A DNA stretch of 64,000 bases from Paralvinella palmiformis (GCA_025642065.1 JAODUP010000274.1:216001-280000), one strand, 5' to 3'; shown: positions 33,141 through 44,559, numbered from the stretch's first letter. Program-made: numbers and translations. The notes: a model not told the origin generated them from the letters alone.

Positions 33141-34115
33141 ACACCAATCTAAAAAAATCACACTTGGCAAATATTGGTCAATGTGGCCAACGCCCCCCTC
33201 CCTTCCCAATCTGAACTTCCAAGAGAGCATCCACTTTGCAACCTTTTCAGTCTCACACTGGGCAACCCCCCCCCACACACACGTCGTCCTTCACCTCTGG
33301 CAGCTAGCCACTCATTCACAGCTCAGTGGACAAGTGCAATGTGTCAAGCGCTCTACTGACTGGGCTGTACGTAACAAGACTGACTGAATGATTCAGAGTG
33401 CTTGCTGAATTTGCGCATCGACTGAAAATATTTAAACCAGTTTTTATCTCTCTATTCGTTTACCTGCGAATTTATTCCTCAGGTTAAAGCAATTCTTGAA
33501 TGACTCATACCTGTTTCAGATTATGAGCAGAAAATAATCGTAAATAAGTCTGTGTTCACACGGACTACATTGAGCTCGCTGCCACGTGGTTGATTAATTA
33601 AATAGCAGAATATATACGCATGCGCAAAATTTGGCGCACAGAATGTGATGACCTTTTACCGAACAGAATGTCAGCGTCCAGGTTTGGATTCGTATATGAT
33701 TAAACCTAAACACGCATATGTTGATGACGTCAGTATACAACTCTTCTACGTCATAGGCACGACGGAAAGGGTGAGAACTGGAGGCCTGAATTTCCTCATA
33801 CCCGCCATTAAAATATCCACGTATAGTTAATATAATAAATATTTAATAATATTCAATTTATGATAAACTGTAAATAGCAAATGGTTGGAGGTAGTTTTAT
33901 TTCTTTTTAATTAGGGATTCTATATTTCTGACCAAAAGATAACTATATACTGAGAATGACTTTAATCTGCGCAATTAAAAATATACTAAATCTTCGCGCA
34001 CGACCAATATTGACTCGTGTGAGTTATATCTACAGGTCAGTGAGTCACTTGTGAAGAATTGGATGTCTTAGTCGTTTGGTGACAGCATTGTTGGAACTGG
34101 ATATTGATCTTTGAG
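33140..34115. other. Unique DNA becoming AT-rich, no gene seen
   Basis: Poly-C runs lie at 33195 and 33269. 33820-34000 is strongly AT-rich. Confidence 0.4.
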
Positions 34116-34136
34116 TCATGTATGTCTGTGTATATG

Positions 34137-34140
34137 AATG

Positions 34141-34174
<34 letters not shown>

Positions 34175-34176
34175 TG

Positions 34177-34224
<48 letters not shown>

Positions 34225-34270
34225 TATATGTGTGTGTGTGTGTGTGTGTGTGTTGTGTGTGTGTGTGTGT
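34137..34270. repeat. (GTAT)n(TA)n(GT)n compound microsatellite
   Basis: Three blocks in order ending at the MITE-like copy at 34271. Confidence 0.95.
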
Positions 34271-34365
34271 GTTACAGTTAATCTGTATAATCAGGTATTA
34301 TGTATATTACCTGAAATTTCTGGTAATGTGTATTAATCAGGTAATATTACATATTACCGTTCTAG
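34271..34365 (+). mobile_element. Second copy of the 156-bp MITE-like element, 3' end lost
   Basis: GTTACAGTTAATCTGTATAA matches the first 20 bases of the 21.57-kb element. It continues TCAGGTATTATG, ATTACCTGAAATTTC and ATCAGGTAATATTACATA. The terminal AGATTAACTGTAAC is not seen. The right edge is approximate. Confidence 0.7.
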
Positions 34366-34369
34366 TAAT

Positions 34370-35270
34370 AAATACATTTATGTGTCATACGACGTTGTGT
34401 ATCACAATAAAACATTACCGGCTTGCCCAGTAAAATATCACAGAACTGTTCTTTGACGTACACTAAGTACTCATTTAACTGGATATGCATTAGGAATATT
34501 TGAGCTGATATGTCTTGCTCAGATAATGTCCTGATACACGGACTGCGCTGTCTCAACCGAAGTCAAGTTATCAATCTAAACACGAAACAATTTGCAATTT
34601 TAATTTCGACTCCTCGGGAAAAATGAAGGTATTGTTAATTAACAGGCCTCATAATTGTGAAGTTCTGTTGGTATTGATTTTAGTGTTTTCAACAATCCAT
34701 ATATTATATTCCCTTACTATATTGGCTACAATTATACCGGATCCCGGCTAGTATATGGCATACGGAAAATGTTTTTTTATTTTATCAGATACATCAGGGT
34801 ATGGCAACCACAAACTGACGACATACGTTTAAATCACTTATATTTACGATTTTAATAATGTACAGATAGCATATGTATATAAAACTGATAGTGGAGACTA
34901 AATTCAGAACAGTTTAAAATATACATGTTTAAAGATGTTCGCTTAACTATCTATCTACATCTTAATTCTTATTATAGCTGATAGTACTGATCCATACAAC
35001 CAATGTATCACCTAAATATAATCATTTATATTATACATTAGTCTAAATCAATCTCAGATGTTCAATAATCATTGTTTACTCTCTGTATTAAGACAAGTTT
35101 CATTGATGACAAGTGAAAAAAATCTAAACTCCGAAATATCTCAAAAACTAAACCTTTCCGTTTTTTGTATTGTTCTGCATTTTTAACAAAGAATGCAAAC
35201 TATCATAAATGAATGGTCGATTTAAAATTAATTTTTTTCTTCTTAAATTCTACAAATCTACGAGTCTCAG
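34370..35270. other. AT-rich unique DNA, nothing recognised
   Basis: About 900 bases of AT-rich sequence without simple repeats, genes or motifs that stand out. Confidence 0.5.
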
Positions 35271-35650
35271 TACACGTGTCGCGCACGAAATTAATGTTGA
35301 ACGTTGAGTCAGTTTGAGTCACCCGATTTCATTTCCACGTTCGTATCGCCGAGTCACCGGCCGCTGCCGCCGTCCTAATGGCACGTGACCGTAGTTGAGT
35401 CACAGCGGTGCTACGCTATATTTGTATCACATGCCCGGACGGGAAGTGTCAGCCATGACGTATTATTGCGTGGTCATATGACGTCACCTAGCTGACACGA
35501 GTCTAATACGTCATCACTTCGCCTAACGACATATTTGCTGATGTCAATCAATCACCCGGGCAGCCGGTAAACAAACAACAATGCCGCCATGTTTGGTTTT
35601 TATTGTGACTGATCGCCATGGCAACAGTCCGGGCTTTATGGGGAAATATT
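35270..35650. promoter_or_regulatory. AP-1/CRE/E-box/RFX/FOX motif cluster
   Basis: TGAGTCA-type AP-1 words at about 35306, 35315 (GAGTCACC), 35351 and 35396; CACGTGAC at 35382; CRE-type ATGACGTATT, ATGACGTCACC and TACGTCATC at about 35456, 35478 and 35510; GTCAATCAATCAC (PBX/Hox-like) at 35544; GTAAACAAACAAC (forkhead) at 35567; GCCGCCATG at 35583; and CGCCATGGCAAC (RFX X-box half-sites) at 35615. It is flanked by AT-rich and (GTGA)n DNA. Enhancer or promoter function is inference. Confidence 0.5.
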
Positions 35651-35689
35651 GTCCAGTTGGCTTAACTCCCGAGGGAGAGATGTTGGAGA

Positions 35690-35951
35690 GAGTGAGTGGG
35701 TGAGTGAGTGAGTAAGAGAGAGAGAGAGTGAATGAGTCAGTCAGTGAGTAAGTGAATGTATCACTCAGTCAGTTAGTTAGTCAGTCTGTCAGCTGTGTGT
35801 GTGTGTGTGTGTATGTGCGTGTGTATGTGTGTGTGCGTGTGCGTGTGTGAAACAACTATGTGACGCCGACAGGAAAGCGGATACATGCAGGCTACGTACA
35901 AAAGCGGAAGCACCTGAAACATACCATTTGACCACAGCTCGCAGTAAATAA

Positions 35952-35992
<41 letters not shown>
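35690..35992. repeat. (GAGT)n, (GA)n and two (GT)n blocks
   Basis: GTGA/GA at 35693-35790, GT at 35794-35850 and GT at 35954-35991, with unique DNA between. Confidence 0.9.
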
Positions 35993-36188
35993 TTCAATGG
36001 CGACTTACACATACACAAGAGAACTACTTTTACACCATAGTTTACATCTGACAGTAATTTTCTGTGATCCAAACGAAACCTGTATATAAAGAATATTTCG
36101 ACACCTCAGGTGCTGGCCTCAGCTTTATTCTGGGTTCGAATAACTAAACAAATCCTACCTATATGAACCACATTGATAGACGTCCGAC

Positions 36189-36374
36189 GGGCGCCTCCGT
36201 GGTCTAGCGGTAGCGTGTTGGACCACAGATCACTACCACCCGTGTTCGAATCTCGGCGTGGGCATATAGGAAGGTTGTTTCGTCTTTGACTTCGTCTCAT
36301 TACCTTAGGAGGTCGCTCGGCCCATTTAGCCTACCATGTGCACAAAAGTGGCCGTAAAACACCAATCATCAATC
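36189..36374 (+). repeat. SINE family A, intact copy with 14-bp target-site duplication
   Basis: GATAGACGTCCGAC is duplicated exactly at 36175-36188 and 36375-36388. The 186-bp body runs GGCGCCTCCGTGGTCTAGCG (A-box), GTGTTCGAATCTC (B-box), GGTTGTTTCGTCTTTGACTT, GGAGGTCGCTCGGCCCATTT, AGCCTACCATGTGCACAAAA, GTGGCCGTAAAACACC and a short ATCATCAATC tail. It serves as the reference copy of the family. Confidence 0.96.
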
Positions 36375-36389
36375 GATAGACGTCCGACA

Positions 36390-37165
36390 AGTCTGGCGTC
36401 GCAAGATGTTCTCTAACCTGAGTGAAAAGTTAGGCCTTTTATAGAGTCTTGGCGTGTTAACAAACATTACAGTTTGTTGAACACGTGAGACAATACACAC
36501 TAACTGCATATGGAAGCAGCGAATTGATTTAGCTATAAAAAACAGTACTGCACAATGGATTATTACTGGACTAGAACGAAATATTGTCTCAAACCTGAGT
36601 AAATACTATGATTTACTCAAACCTAACATGTAATTCTCATACACTTCCGTCCATCACTAAGTGGACGTTCATTCACGCCTAATTTAGCGTCCCTAAGTAT
36701 ATGCAGTTAGGTGTGGTGGGATCTAAATTAAAGCGCCTATCCACTTGATCTATTTGACCCATGGTCGAGAACAGCGGATTTCAGACAGATCTCCGATACT
36801 GCGAATGACACGTCGGGATTATAATAGCTATACATTTAACAAATTTCCTATATCAGTGTAATCTAATTACTCATAATATGGGAAAAACTCTGTCCGCAGC
36901 TTAATACCCATGGAGATGCCTGCCGGAGTAACAAACGACTCCAGGAGTATAAATCCACCAAGCAGCATTGTATGAATTAATAGGTCGTTTCGCCAGACCA
37001 CATAAGAGGACAACAATATAGATTCTACATTATACATAACAAAGCTAATAGACTCAAACATGTTGTAATAACGACATAACATTCTTACATTGGTGTAATA
37101 ATGAATCTGGATCGAAATGGGTCTGATGTCTGCCACGGGCAATGCGTGTTTTAGGATACATTTAA
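36390..37165. other. AT-rich unique DNA, no gene seen
   Basis: No repeats or coding signal stand out. Confidence 0.45.
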
Positions 37166-37167
37166 AG

Positions 37168-37296
37168 TGTAACTGGCGTACAACATCAACATCTCTAAAC
37201 ATCCTTTGTGGACGATTCATGAGAGGGCTTGATCCAGAGAACGACTTTTCATGCTGGGACATGTATAGTGTGTGTGTGCCTGTGCGTGTGTTTGTG

Positions 37297-37347
<51 letters not shown>
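37168..37347 (-). repeat. Dispersed repeat copy abutting a long (GT)n, minus strand
   Basis: Minus strand reads GTCCCAGCATGAAAAGTCG, TTCTCTGGATCAAGCCCTCT, CATGAATCGTCCACAAAGGA. On the plus strand it is followed directly by about 75 bases of GT repeat (37270-37347). Confidence 0.85.
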
Positions 37348-37348
<1 letters not shown>

Positions 37349-37379
37349 TCCCGTGTGTTGGTGCAAGCCTTTCCCCAAT

Positions 37380-37860
37380 TTAGTCAACGAGTTCCTCCAT
37401 TTTAAAGCTAGATTTATAAATTAATTTCACGCCTAGTTAGCGGCGACGATTTCGAGTAACGAACGAAGTTAGTGTCGAGCCATTATGGCGGCGATCTGTC
37501 AACTAATTGGATCAAGACTGGAGCAGATAGTCACGTGACACCATCTGATGACAAATGGTACGTCATCGTGCCATTAGTGGTATTGTACCGGGTGGGAGGG
37601 GGGCTAATTGGGGGGGGGGCTTGTTGGGGTTGTCCGTCTGTTGGGTAAAGCGTTAGGGAGAGAGAGATTCCCCATATATGCTCGTCCTCTGTGTGTGAGT
37701 GAGGTGGAGTGAGTGAGTGAGTGAGTGGGGTTTCGCTGAGAATTAAAACATTTCCTCACATACACACCCCACAGACATACGCGCGCGCGCGCGCCCACCC
37801 ACACACACACACACAAAACATCTCCCCCTACTTTAGTTCTAATCTACCATTTCGACTGCC
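37380..37860. other. Unique DNA with short repeats
   Basis: ATTATGGCGGCGATC at 37482 and GTCACGTGACA at 37530, G runs at 37598-37618, (GTGA)n at 37702-37727, (CG)n/(CA)n at 37780-37815. No gene seen. Confidence 0.4.
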
Positions 37861-38190
37861 CCCATCGACACACTGTATCGTCGTACCATCCCATAAACGT
37901 ATCACCCTACTGTCGTACACCTGCACCATCGTACCAGCATACAATCGTCCCAATAAAAAACCGTACACCGGTATCATCGTACCGTGATACCATCGTCCCA
38001 CCATATCGTCGCCCCATTTTTACCATGGTACCATGCCGCCGAACAATCGCATCACACTGGCCTCTTACTTCGGTACCACTTTATCACCCTCTCCACATAC
38101 CAGCATAGAAGTATACCAACGCCTACACGTACTACAGTACCACCAGCATGATCATTCCACCATACCAGCATACCAGGATACCACCAAATA
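37860..38190. repeat. Degenerate CATCGTACCA repeat
   Basis: The words ATCGTACCA, CATACCAGCATA and CGTCCCACC recur irregularly for 330 bases: an eroded minisatellite. Confidence 0.65.
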
Positions 38191-38315
38191 CCTTGTTCCC
38201 ACTCCAGCCAGCCAACTGTCACTTATTTACATATTTATCGCTAATCAGGTCGTCACCAGGCGGCGCTTCGAGTTGGCGGCGAGATTCTACGAGAGTGAGC
38301 GTCGTATTTGTCGAT

Positions 38316-38369
38316 CGTTCTCTCTCTCTCTCTCTCTCTCTCTGATGTGTGTCCAGCGGCGCCCCCTGA
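38316..38369. promoter_or_regulatory. (CT)n followed by a CTCF-like site
   Basis: About 28 bases of CT repeat, then GCGGCGCCCCCTGA at 38356-38369, whose complement TCAGGGGGCGCCGC is CTCF-core-like. A second GCGGCG with CACCAGG lies at 38256. Confidence 0.4.
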
Positions 38370-39050
38370 CGGCTCACTACTCGAGTAAAGTGATTGTCAT
38401 TGGTAGTGAGACAGGGACGGTATGTAGGAGATGGAGGGGATGAGGAGTGTTAGCATCTTGAAGGGGGGAGTGATGGGGGTATCCGGAAGAGGTGTTATAA
38501 AGAAGAAAATGGCCGCCACTCGGAATTATGTCGCCAGATTGCTTTGAATATCCGGGCCGAAGATAATCTGATTCAATCCAATTTAATCGGGAATGCTCCG
38601 TAACAATCCGAGACGATGGACGGGCTGGGGGTCGTCGGCTACCACAGTCGAGCCCAGGGGTGGTTTGGGAGGGTGTGATGGTGGCGGTGGGAGTGGTGGG
38701 GGGGGGGGGAGGTTGCGCGGGTTGCGGAGAGACGGACCGCCAGCGGATGCTGCTGGGAGACAATTGAATATTTCCTCCTTCATTAAAGAAGTGGGAGACG
38801 TCCAAAGACCGGGAGAAAATGGCCCCCCGATGGGACTACTAAAACTCGTACCCAAGTATATACGTCATCGATCATAACGAACTGGAACCGAAAATACTCG
38901 TCCCATTTTAGTGGAACGGTCTAGAAATGGGAGCTGAAGGGGACGATACTTCGTGGGTGGTTCCCTCCCCCCCCCCATCCCGGTAATGGTACGGCGGTCC
39001 GGTTTAGAGGTATGCCAACATTCGGGGTCTAATTTACACTCTCCGAAACC
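38370..39050. other. Unique DNA, G-rich in part, no gene seen
   Basis: AAAATGGCCGCC at 38508, G-rich run at 38670-38710, poly-C at 38959-38968. Overlapping Gly- and Pro-rich frames follow the G run and are not supported. Confidence 0.4.
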
Positions 39051-39054
39051 GATG

Positions 39055-39180
39055 TGCCGATGGCGCAGTTGTTAGGGCGTGCCGGTTAAAATCTCCAAGT
39101 TGTCGATTCAACTCCGGCTCTTGTGTGGGTGTTTGTTGGATGTTTCCTAAGGGGTCCCGCCCACTCAGCCATACGTCTCG
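39055..39180 (+). repeat. tRNA-derived SINE-like element
   Basis: CGATGGCGCAGTTGTTAGGG (A-box), GTCGATTCAACTCC (B-box-like) and TTGGATGTTTCCTAAGG (shared post-head module) lie in the expected order and spacing. Confidence 0.65.
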
Positions 39181-39249
39181 GTGTGAGGCTAAACAAAGAA
39201 CACATCCCCCTGCCGGAAGTATCATATCTCTATGCAATTACCTAGAAGA

Positions 39250-39449
39250 AGAAGATGATGATGATGATGATTGATGTTATACAGCCACTTTTGTGCACAA
39301 GGTAGGCTAAATGGGCCGATCGACCTCCAACGGTAATGAAGCGAAGTCAAAAATGAAACACCCTTCAGATATGGCCACGCCGAGATTCGAACACGGGTGG
39401 TAGTGTGATCTGTGGTCCAACACGCTACCGCTAGACCACGGAGGCGCCC
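39250..39449 (-). repeat. SINE family A, intact copy with 18-bp target-site duplication
   Basis: ATGCAATTACCTAGAAGA is duplicated exactly at 39232-39249 and 39450-39467. The minus-strand body has GGCGCCTCCGTGGTCTAGCG, GTGTTCGAATCTC, GGTGTTTCATTTTTGACTTC, CGGCCCATTTAGCCTACCTT, CAAAAGTGGCTGTATAACAT and an (ATC)n tail at 39250-39272. Confidence 0.96.
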
Positions 39450-39469
39450 ATGCAATTACCTAGAAGACT

Positions 39470-40010
39470 GTCTTGTGTCAATATAATATTGACGTCTCGG
39501 TTAAGAAATAAAAGATTCCCCTTCAAGTGTCATCCTATATATTCTGAATCAGTGCGTTAATCCCTTTGTTACAGTTATATGTCATAATACCCACCAGATA
39601 ACACTAGTTAATGTCTATAATTATTGATATAAGTTGTCCTTTGTCTTTAGATAAGATGCACATTTATTAAAAAATATTAATTATTTCCATACAATTAATT
39701 AATAACAATGTCTGTTTTTGTTAGATTTATCTGTAAATGGTTTAATTTCTTGTTGATGTATTTAAATATGTTATAACTTATCTTAGTTTGTCCTATGTAT
39801 GATTCGTATGTTTATATAATGTATTTTATGTGTATCATATATCTGCAAACAGGGGGCGGATATTTTTTTAAGTGGGGGGGGGGGCAATTTACTATTCAAA
39901 TATCGTGGCCCCTGGGTTAGTCTTATACCGGTATATCATTGCCGGAAACCGGATTCAGAGATAGAGATGAGGTGTTTGTTTATTCTGGAGTTCGTCTCTT
40001 GAGGCGGCGA
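39470..40010. other. AT-rich unique DNA, no gene seen
   Basis: A G run lies at 39875-39885; otherwise nothing stands out. Confidence 0.45.
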
Positions 40011-40099
40011 GATGTCCGTTGATGTTGCTCACGGCCTGATGACCCCCCTCAGCGTCAACAAATGTCCGCTTTATAGAATGTATACGTCCAGCTCAGCTC

Positions 40100-40442
40100 G
40101 CAATGCGCTCCTTCTTCGCCGATGTTCAGAGTTCACCGGTGGCGTCGCTGAGGCGACTTGCCGGAGATCGTTGACAAACGACGGTTCACATCCAGGCTGC
40201 TCTGTCTGTAATGGATGTTTCATCTTCCATTTTCGTATCTTCGCCGTACAAAGGACACCCAAATAGCGCGCTGCGCTGCAGATTCCCAGTATGACCCCCC
40301 CCCAGTTATGCCGCTGTTAGTGGGATAGTTTCTGTGGAGTAGTTCCTAGGATATAGGTCCCAGGTGTGAACACTCACTCACTCACTCACTCACTCACTCA
40401 CTCACTCACTCACTCACTCACTCACTCACTCATTCACTCACT
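40100..40442 (+). repeat. SINE-like element with (CACT)n tail
   Basis: A tRNA-like region with B-box-like ACGGTTCACATCCAGGC (40179) is followed by AATGGATGTTTCATCTTCCA (40209), then about 135 bases of unassigned body and about 70 bases of CACTCACT (40372-40442). The tail and shared module are clear; the head is weak. Confidence 0.5.
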
Positions 40443-40492
40443 CGAAGTCTTGCCAGTTTGAATAAACATATACCTTTCAAATATTTCGTTAT

Positions 40493-40495
<3 letters not shown>

Positions 40496-40539
<44 letters not shown>

Positions 40540-40573
40540 TATTGCAAATATAATTATCTATGGTATTATTCAC

Positions 40574-40618
<45 letters not shown>
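40496..40618. repeat. Two (TA)n blocks
   Basis: TA repeats at 40496-40540 and 40576-40618 separated by about 35 unique bases. Confidence 0.95.
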
Positions 40619-40619
<1 letters not shown>

Positions 40620-40622
<3 letters not shown>

Positions 40623-41340
40623 CACGTGGCTGCAGTGGTGGCATTTCGTATATGTTGCATCAATTACGTATCCATGTTGTTATTATATACACGTATCTTG
40701 TAACAGATGAGTGATGGTTTATCTCTGACATTAAGAGTGTATTATGTTGTATTAATGGCCCCGCGTGTCCTATCAGCGATGTCCGGTTCTTACCGATAGC
40801 GTATATTTCGTATTAGTCGCCCATCTCTTGTATCGATACAATATCCGTCATCCCCCCCCCCCGACTTCGTACCCAAGATGACGGACGGGTACGAATATTA
40901 TACAAATGGCCAGTCCCGGTGAAGGTCGTGTAAAGTCTGTAGAGGATGCGGATCCTCCTCCCCTACGACCCTACCCCCCCCCGGAGGCAGCGATGAGTCA
41001 TTGGATATTATGAGAAATAACCCCCCCCCCCGTTTCAAATCTATCCCCAACAGCCCACCCCAAATATCTCGTCCGCCATTAATAATCTCTTGTCGTCCTC
41101 GTATGGACCAATTATCGCTCATCTTCGTTATCGTCAGATTTACGTTGCCAGGCAATGGACATGGGGGGATTGAGGGGTCAATATTTCAAAATTTTGAATA
41201 ATACATTAATTAATTACTTGTCTGGTGTTTGTGTGTGTGCGTGTGCCTGCGTGCGTGCGTGGGTGAGTGTGTGTGTGTGTGTTTGTGTTTCTGTCAGTCG
41301 GAAGGTCACGTGTCCCGTCGTGAGGCGATCAGCTATGTAA
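40620..41340. other. Unique DNA, no gene seen
   Basis: C runs at 40852, 40975 and 41021; GT-rich run at 41225-41290; GTCACGTG at 41305. Confidence 0.4.
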
Positions 41341-41580
41341 ATCTCGCCGAACTGATCGACGAGCACGGTGCCTCCCCCTAGTGGTCCCTCTGCGCCGCGG
41401 CGCGTCCTCTAGCGGCGCTCCCACGCCACCACGCTTCGGTGGACACGCGACTCCAGAACGTCGGCCGTAATGGCGGCCGAGAAGCGGCCTGAAATATTAA
41501 TTAATCTTGTGAAAAATGGCCGACAAAGATATGGGTCAGGAGAGAGTGAGTACCGACATGGAGGTAGGGACAAGGACAGC
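41340..41580. promoter_or_regulatory. CpG island with two CTCF-like sites and YY1-like motifs
   Basis: GCCTCCCCCTAGTGG (41370-41384) and GCGTCCTCTAGCGGCGC (41402-41418) are both CTCF-like on the minus strand, 32 bases apart. GTAATGGCGGCC at 41468 and AAAAATGGCCGAC at 41512 are YY1-like. The second opens a frame that is too short to assign. Confidence 0.5.
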
Positions 41581-41636
41581 CGATAGGGTCTCTGGTTTGT
41601 GATGGCGCGACGAAGAGTAAATGATGGTGGCTCTCC

Positions 41637-41802
<166 letters not shown>

Positions 41803-42495
41803 TTTACAATTAATAATTCAGTTGTTCTGAGAGTTGTCTAACTAGAATGTTAATGTTTGTCAACAAATGATGCTGTTAGACTCAGTTAAGTGAGCGAGCG
41901 AGTGGGTCAGTCAGTGAGTAAGCGAGCGAGAGAGCGAGCGAGCGAATAAATGAACGCATACACCACGCAGAAAAAATCCAAATTAGAATTTCTCCCACGG
42001 CGTTTTGTTTGTTTACATTTTTCTCGGCGGGGGACTATCTATTAACCGCATATCTGAATCAGGTGAAACCGAAATTAAATTCATTCATTTTGTTTTGTTT
42101 CTAAATATTTCTCATTACATAACTTTTATCTCCCGTCCGCTTTTCGTCCATTTCGAGACACTTACAGTATTGTGTTTTAACATTCCTATCTCGACCTAGC
42201 GATGCGGAACTCGCCGGCCAGAGGCGGTTAAAGCCCGCCAGGCGGCGGGACTGGTTAACGTAAAGTGTTTACATTCACAGACAGCTCGCTATCGGGTCAT
42301 CTGTTAACAATTATCTATTTAGAAGTCGACTGGATGTTGCCGTTGTTTTAAGGAGGTGATAATTTCTATAACCATTTAAAGGCTCCACGATCTCCGACCA
42401 TTTTGTTCGTTATCCGTCCGATCTGGACTTTCTTTGATCGAAGAAAGTAGTTCATGAAAAAATCGTTATCTGGCGGATGTTATCTATAATGGGGG
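41803..42495. other. Unique DNA, no gene seen
   Basis: GAGC-type degenerate repeat at 41890-41945; hairpin ACTTTCTT/AAGAAAGT at 42427-42448. Confidence 0.4.
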
Positions 42496-42669
42496 GTGAG
42501 TTGGTGGTGGTGGTGGTGTAGGGGGTGGTATATATGTTATCTATATGGGGGGGGGGGTGTTATCAGCGAGATCAATTGTCTGATAGTTCGCGGTCTGTGG
42601 CCGGACTTTTGTCTATGTGTGAAATTTTGGGTTTTCGTGTCTCTCTCTCTCACTCCTGCTCTTACATAC

Positions 42670-42723
<54 letters not shown>

Positions 42724-42725
42724 AT
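42496..42725. repeat. GGT-rich, poly-G and (AC)n blocks
   Basis: GGTGGTGG at 42500-42517, G run at 42547-42556 and AC repeat at 42673-42721. Confidence 0.9.
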
Positions 42726-42984
42726 ACACACACACTATCTGCGTGTGTGTTAAAGTGTATTTAAAAATGCACCTGTACACGACTGTTACACGACTTGAGC
42801 TGGAGTTTCAACAGTCGCCGAATCAAGAGGAACAGTTTCTCAGGCTGAAACGCGTAATATCTCACCAGTGTTCGCGCGTGCGTGTGCGTGCATGCGTATT
42901 TATCTGCTCTCTGCTAATGATGATCATATCGGAGAGATCACGTGGAGCTAGAGTTATAATAAAGCCATCACCAGTAAACGGGTA

Positions 42985-43425
42985 GCTTTGGTGATATTAT
43001 GAGGGGTTATGGTGATATTGTGAGGGGCTATGGTGATATTGTGAGGGGTTATGGTGATATTGTGAGCGGCTATGGTGATATTGTGAGGGGTATGGTGATA
43101 TTGTGAGGGGTTATGGTGATATTGTGAGGGGTTATGGTGATATTGTGAGGGGTTATGGTGGTATTGTGAGGGGTTATGGTGATATTGTGAGGGGTTATGG
43201 TGATATTGTGAGGGGTTATGGTGTATTGTGAGGGGTTATGGTGATATTGTGAGGGGCTATGGTGATATTGTGAGGGGCTATGGTGATATTGTGAGGGGTT
43301 ATGGTGATATTGTGAGGGGTTATGGTGATATTGTGAGGGGTTATGGTGATATTGTGAGGGGTTATGGTGATATTGTGAGGGGCTATGGATATTGTGAGAG
43401 GTTATGGTGATATTGTGTTGATATT
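42985..43425. repeat. 21-bp minisatellite, about 20 copies
   Basis: Units contain GGTGATATTGTGAGGGG followed by TTAT or CTAT. Because 21 is divisible by 3, the array yields a repetitive RGYGDIV frame that is not a gene. Strongly diverged units continue to about 43760. Confidence 0.96.
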
Positions 43426-43924
43426 ACTATGTTGATATTATGAAGGGCTATACTGATATTGTCAGGGACTATGGTGATATTGTAAGGGACTATGGCGATA
43501 TTTTGAAGGATTATGGTGATATTGTGAGGGGCTATGGTGATATTGTGAGAAACTTTGGTGATATTACAATGGTAATAATGTCAGGGACTGTGGTGATATT
43601 TTGAGGGACTGTGGCGATAATGTAAAGGAATATGACCATATGGTGGGGGAGGGGGGGGGGAGGCGGCGGGGTGGATGTAGCGATATTGTGAATGTCTAAT
43701 ACGATATTGTGAGGGACTATTTGGATTTAGTAACGGGATATGGTAATATTTTACAGACTACAGCTTTATCACATAACTTTATAAATATGAGAGATTAAAA
43801 TGTGATCGAGTAATATCGCTATTTTGTGATGATTTTGTATCGCTACGTAACTATCAACAACCAGTATAACCAATACATCAAACGGTACAACAAACATTAT
43901 ACTAAATAATGCAACATCAGATAG

Positions 43925-44220
43925 TATGATGCAACAGAACACAAGAAAACAAGGAAAACATTGCAGAACGTGATGTGAAAATTGCAGAAGAGTATATGAA
44001 CATTGCATAAAAGAATGTGCACATTACAGAAGCGGGTATGGACAATGCAAGAGGGGATATGAACATTGCGATTGGGGATGTAATCATCGCACAACAACAC
44101 GTGAACACCGCAGAAGAGGTAGGCACGTTGCATGGATGGCATGCGAACATTGCAGAATGGATAGGCGTATTGCAGAACAGGATCACGTGAACAGTGCCGA
44201 AGATTACGAGAACAGGACGA
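43925..44220. repeat. Degenerate GAACATTGCAGAA repeat
   Basis: GAACATTGCAGAAGAG-type words recur about ten times at spacings of roughly 25-30 bases. Both minus-strand Cys/His-rich frames here derive from it. Confidence 0.75.
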
Positions 44221-44227
44221 GAACACG

Positions 44228-44241
44228 GCCATCTAGCGCTG
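44228..44241 (-). promoter_or_regulatory. CTCF-like half motif
   Basis: Minus strand CAGCGCTAGATGGCC keeps YAGATGGC. It lies 120 bases upstream of the small open frame at 44352. Confidence 0.3.
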
Positions 44242-44351
44242 TTCCTCCCGTTTTGTTTACATTGTCTGTTTACTGACGGAGTTCGTTAGCCTTTCTCGCC
44301 AACGGTTCAGTTGTTCTCCTGGCCAGCCGTTATCAACCCTGCAGCGCGAAG

Positions 44352-44546
44352 ATGTTCTCCCGTTCTGTTGTTCTGACTCGCTCTAAAACAACTCAAACCT
44401 CGGCCATTTTGTTGACTGGCCAACGTAATGGCCTCGGCATGGCCTCGTCGTGTGTTATTGTAGCAACATCGGGCATCATGATCCTCGCCATGGCGCCACC
44501 GTCAACAATGGGCCGGACTCCTGGCGGCAACGTCAAAAACTACTAA
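44352..44546 (+). CDS. Possible 64-residue small protein, function unknown
   Basis: The frame begins MFSRSVVLTRSKTTQTSAIL and ends in a TAA. Residues 1-20 are basic, hydroxylated and lack acids, as in mitochondrial presequences; residues about 27-48 (GLGMASSCVIVATSGIMIL) could form one membrane segment; the tail is PPSTMGRTPGGNVKNY. The ATG context GCGAAGATGTTC is good (G at -3 on the codon count, A at -2). No simple repeat is involved and the surrounding DNA is CpG-containing. No family was recognised, and a chance frame is the main alternative. Confidence 0.3.
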   Translation: MFSRSVVLTRSKTTQTSAILLTGQRNGLGMASSCVIVATSGIMILAMAPPSTMGRTPGGNVKNY

Positions 44547-44559
44547 CACAGTTCGTCAT

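Noticed and set aside
36106..36300. 64-codon minus-strand ORF
   Set aside because: Antisense translation of the family A SINE.
38583..38877. Pro-rich and Gly-rich frames
   Set aside because: Created by the G-rich run at 38670-38710.
39222..39455. 77-codon minus-strand ORF
   Set aside because: It is the translation of a SINE copy and its (ATC)n tail (poly-His).
43228..43410. RGYGDIV repeat ORF
   Set aside because: Produced by the 21-bp minisatellite; units of a length divisible by three stay open by chance.
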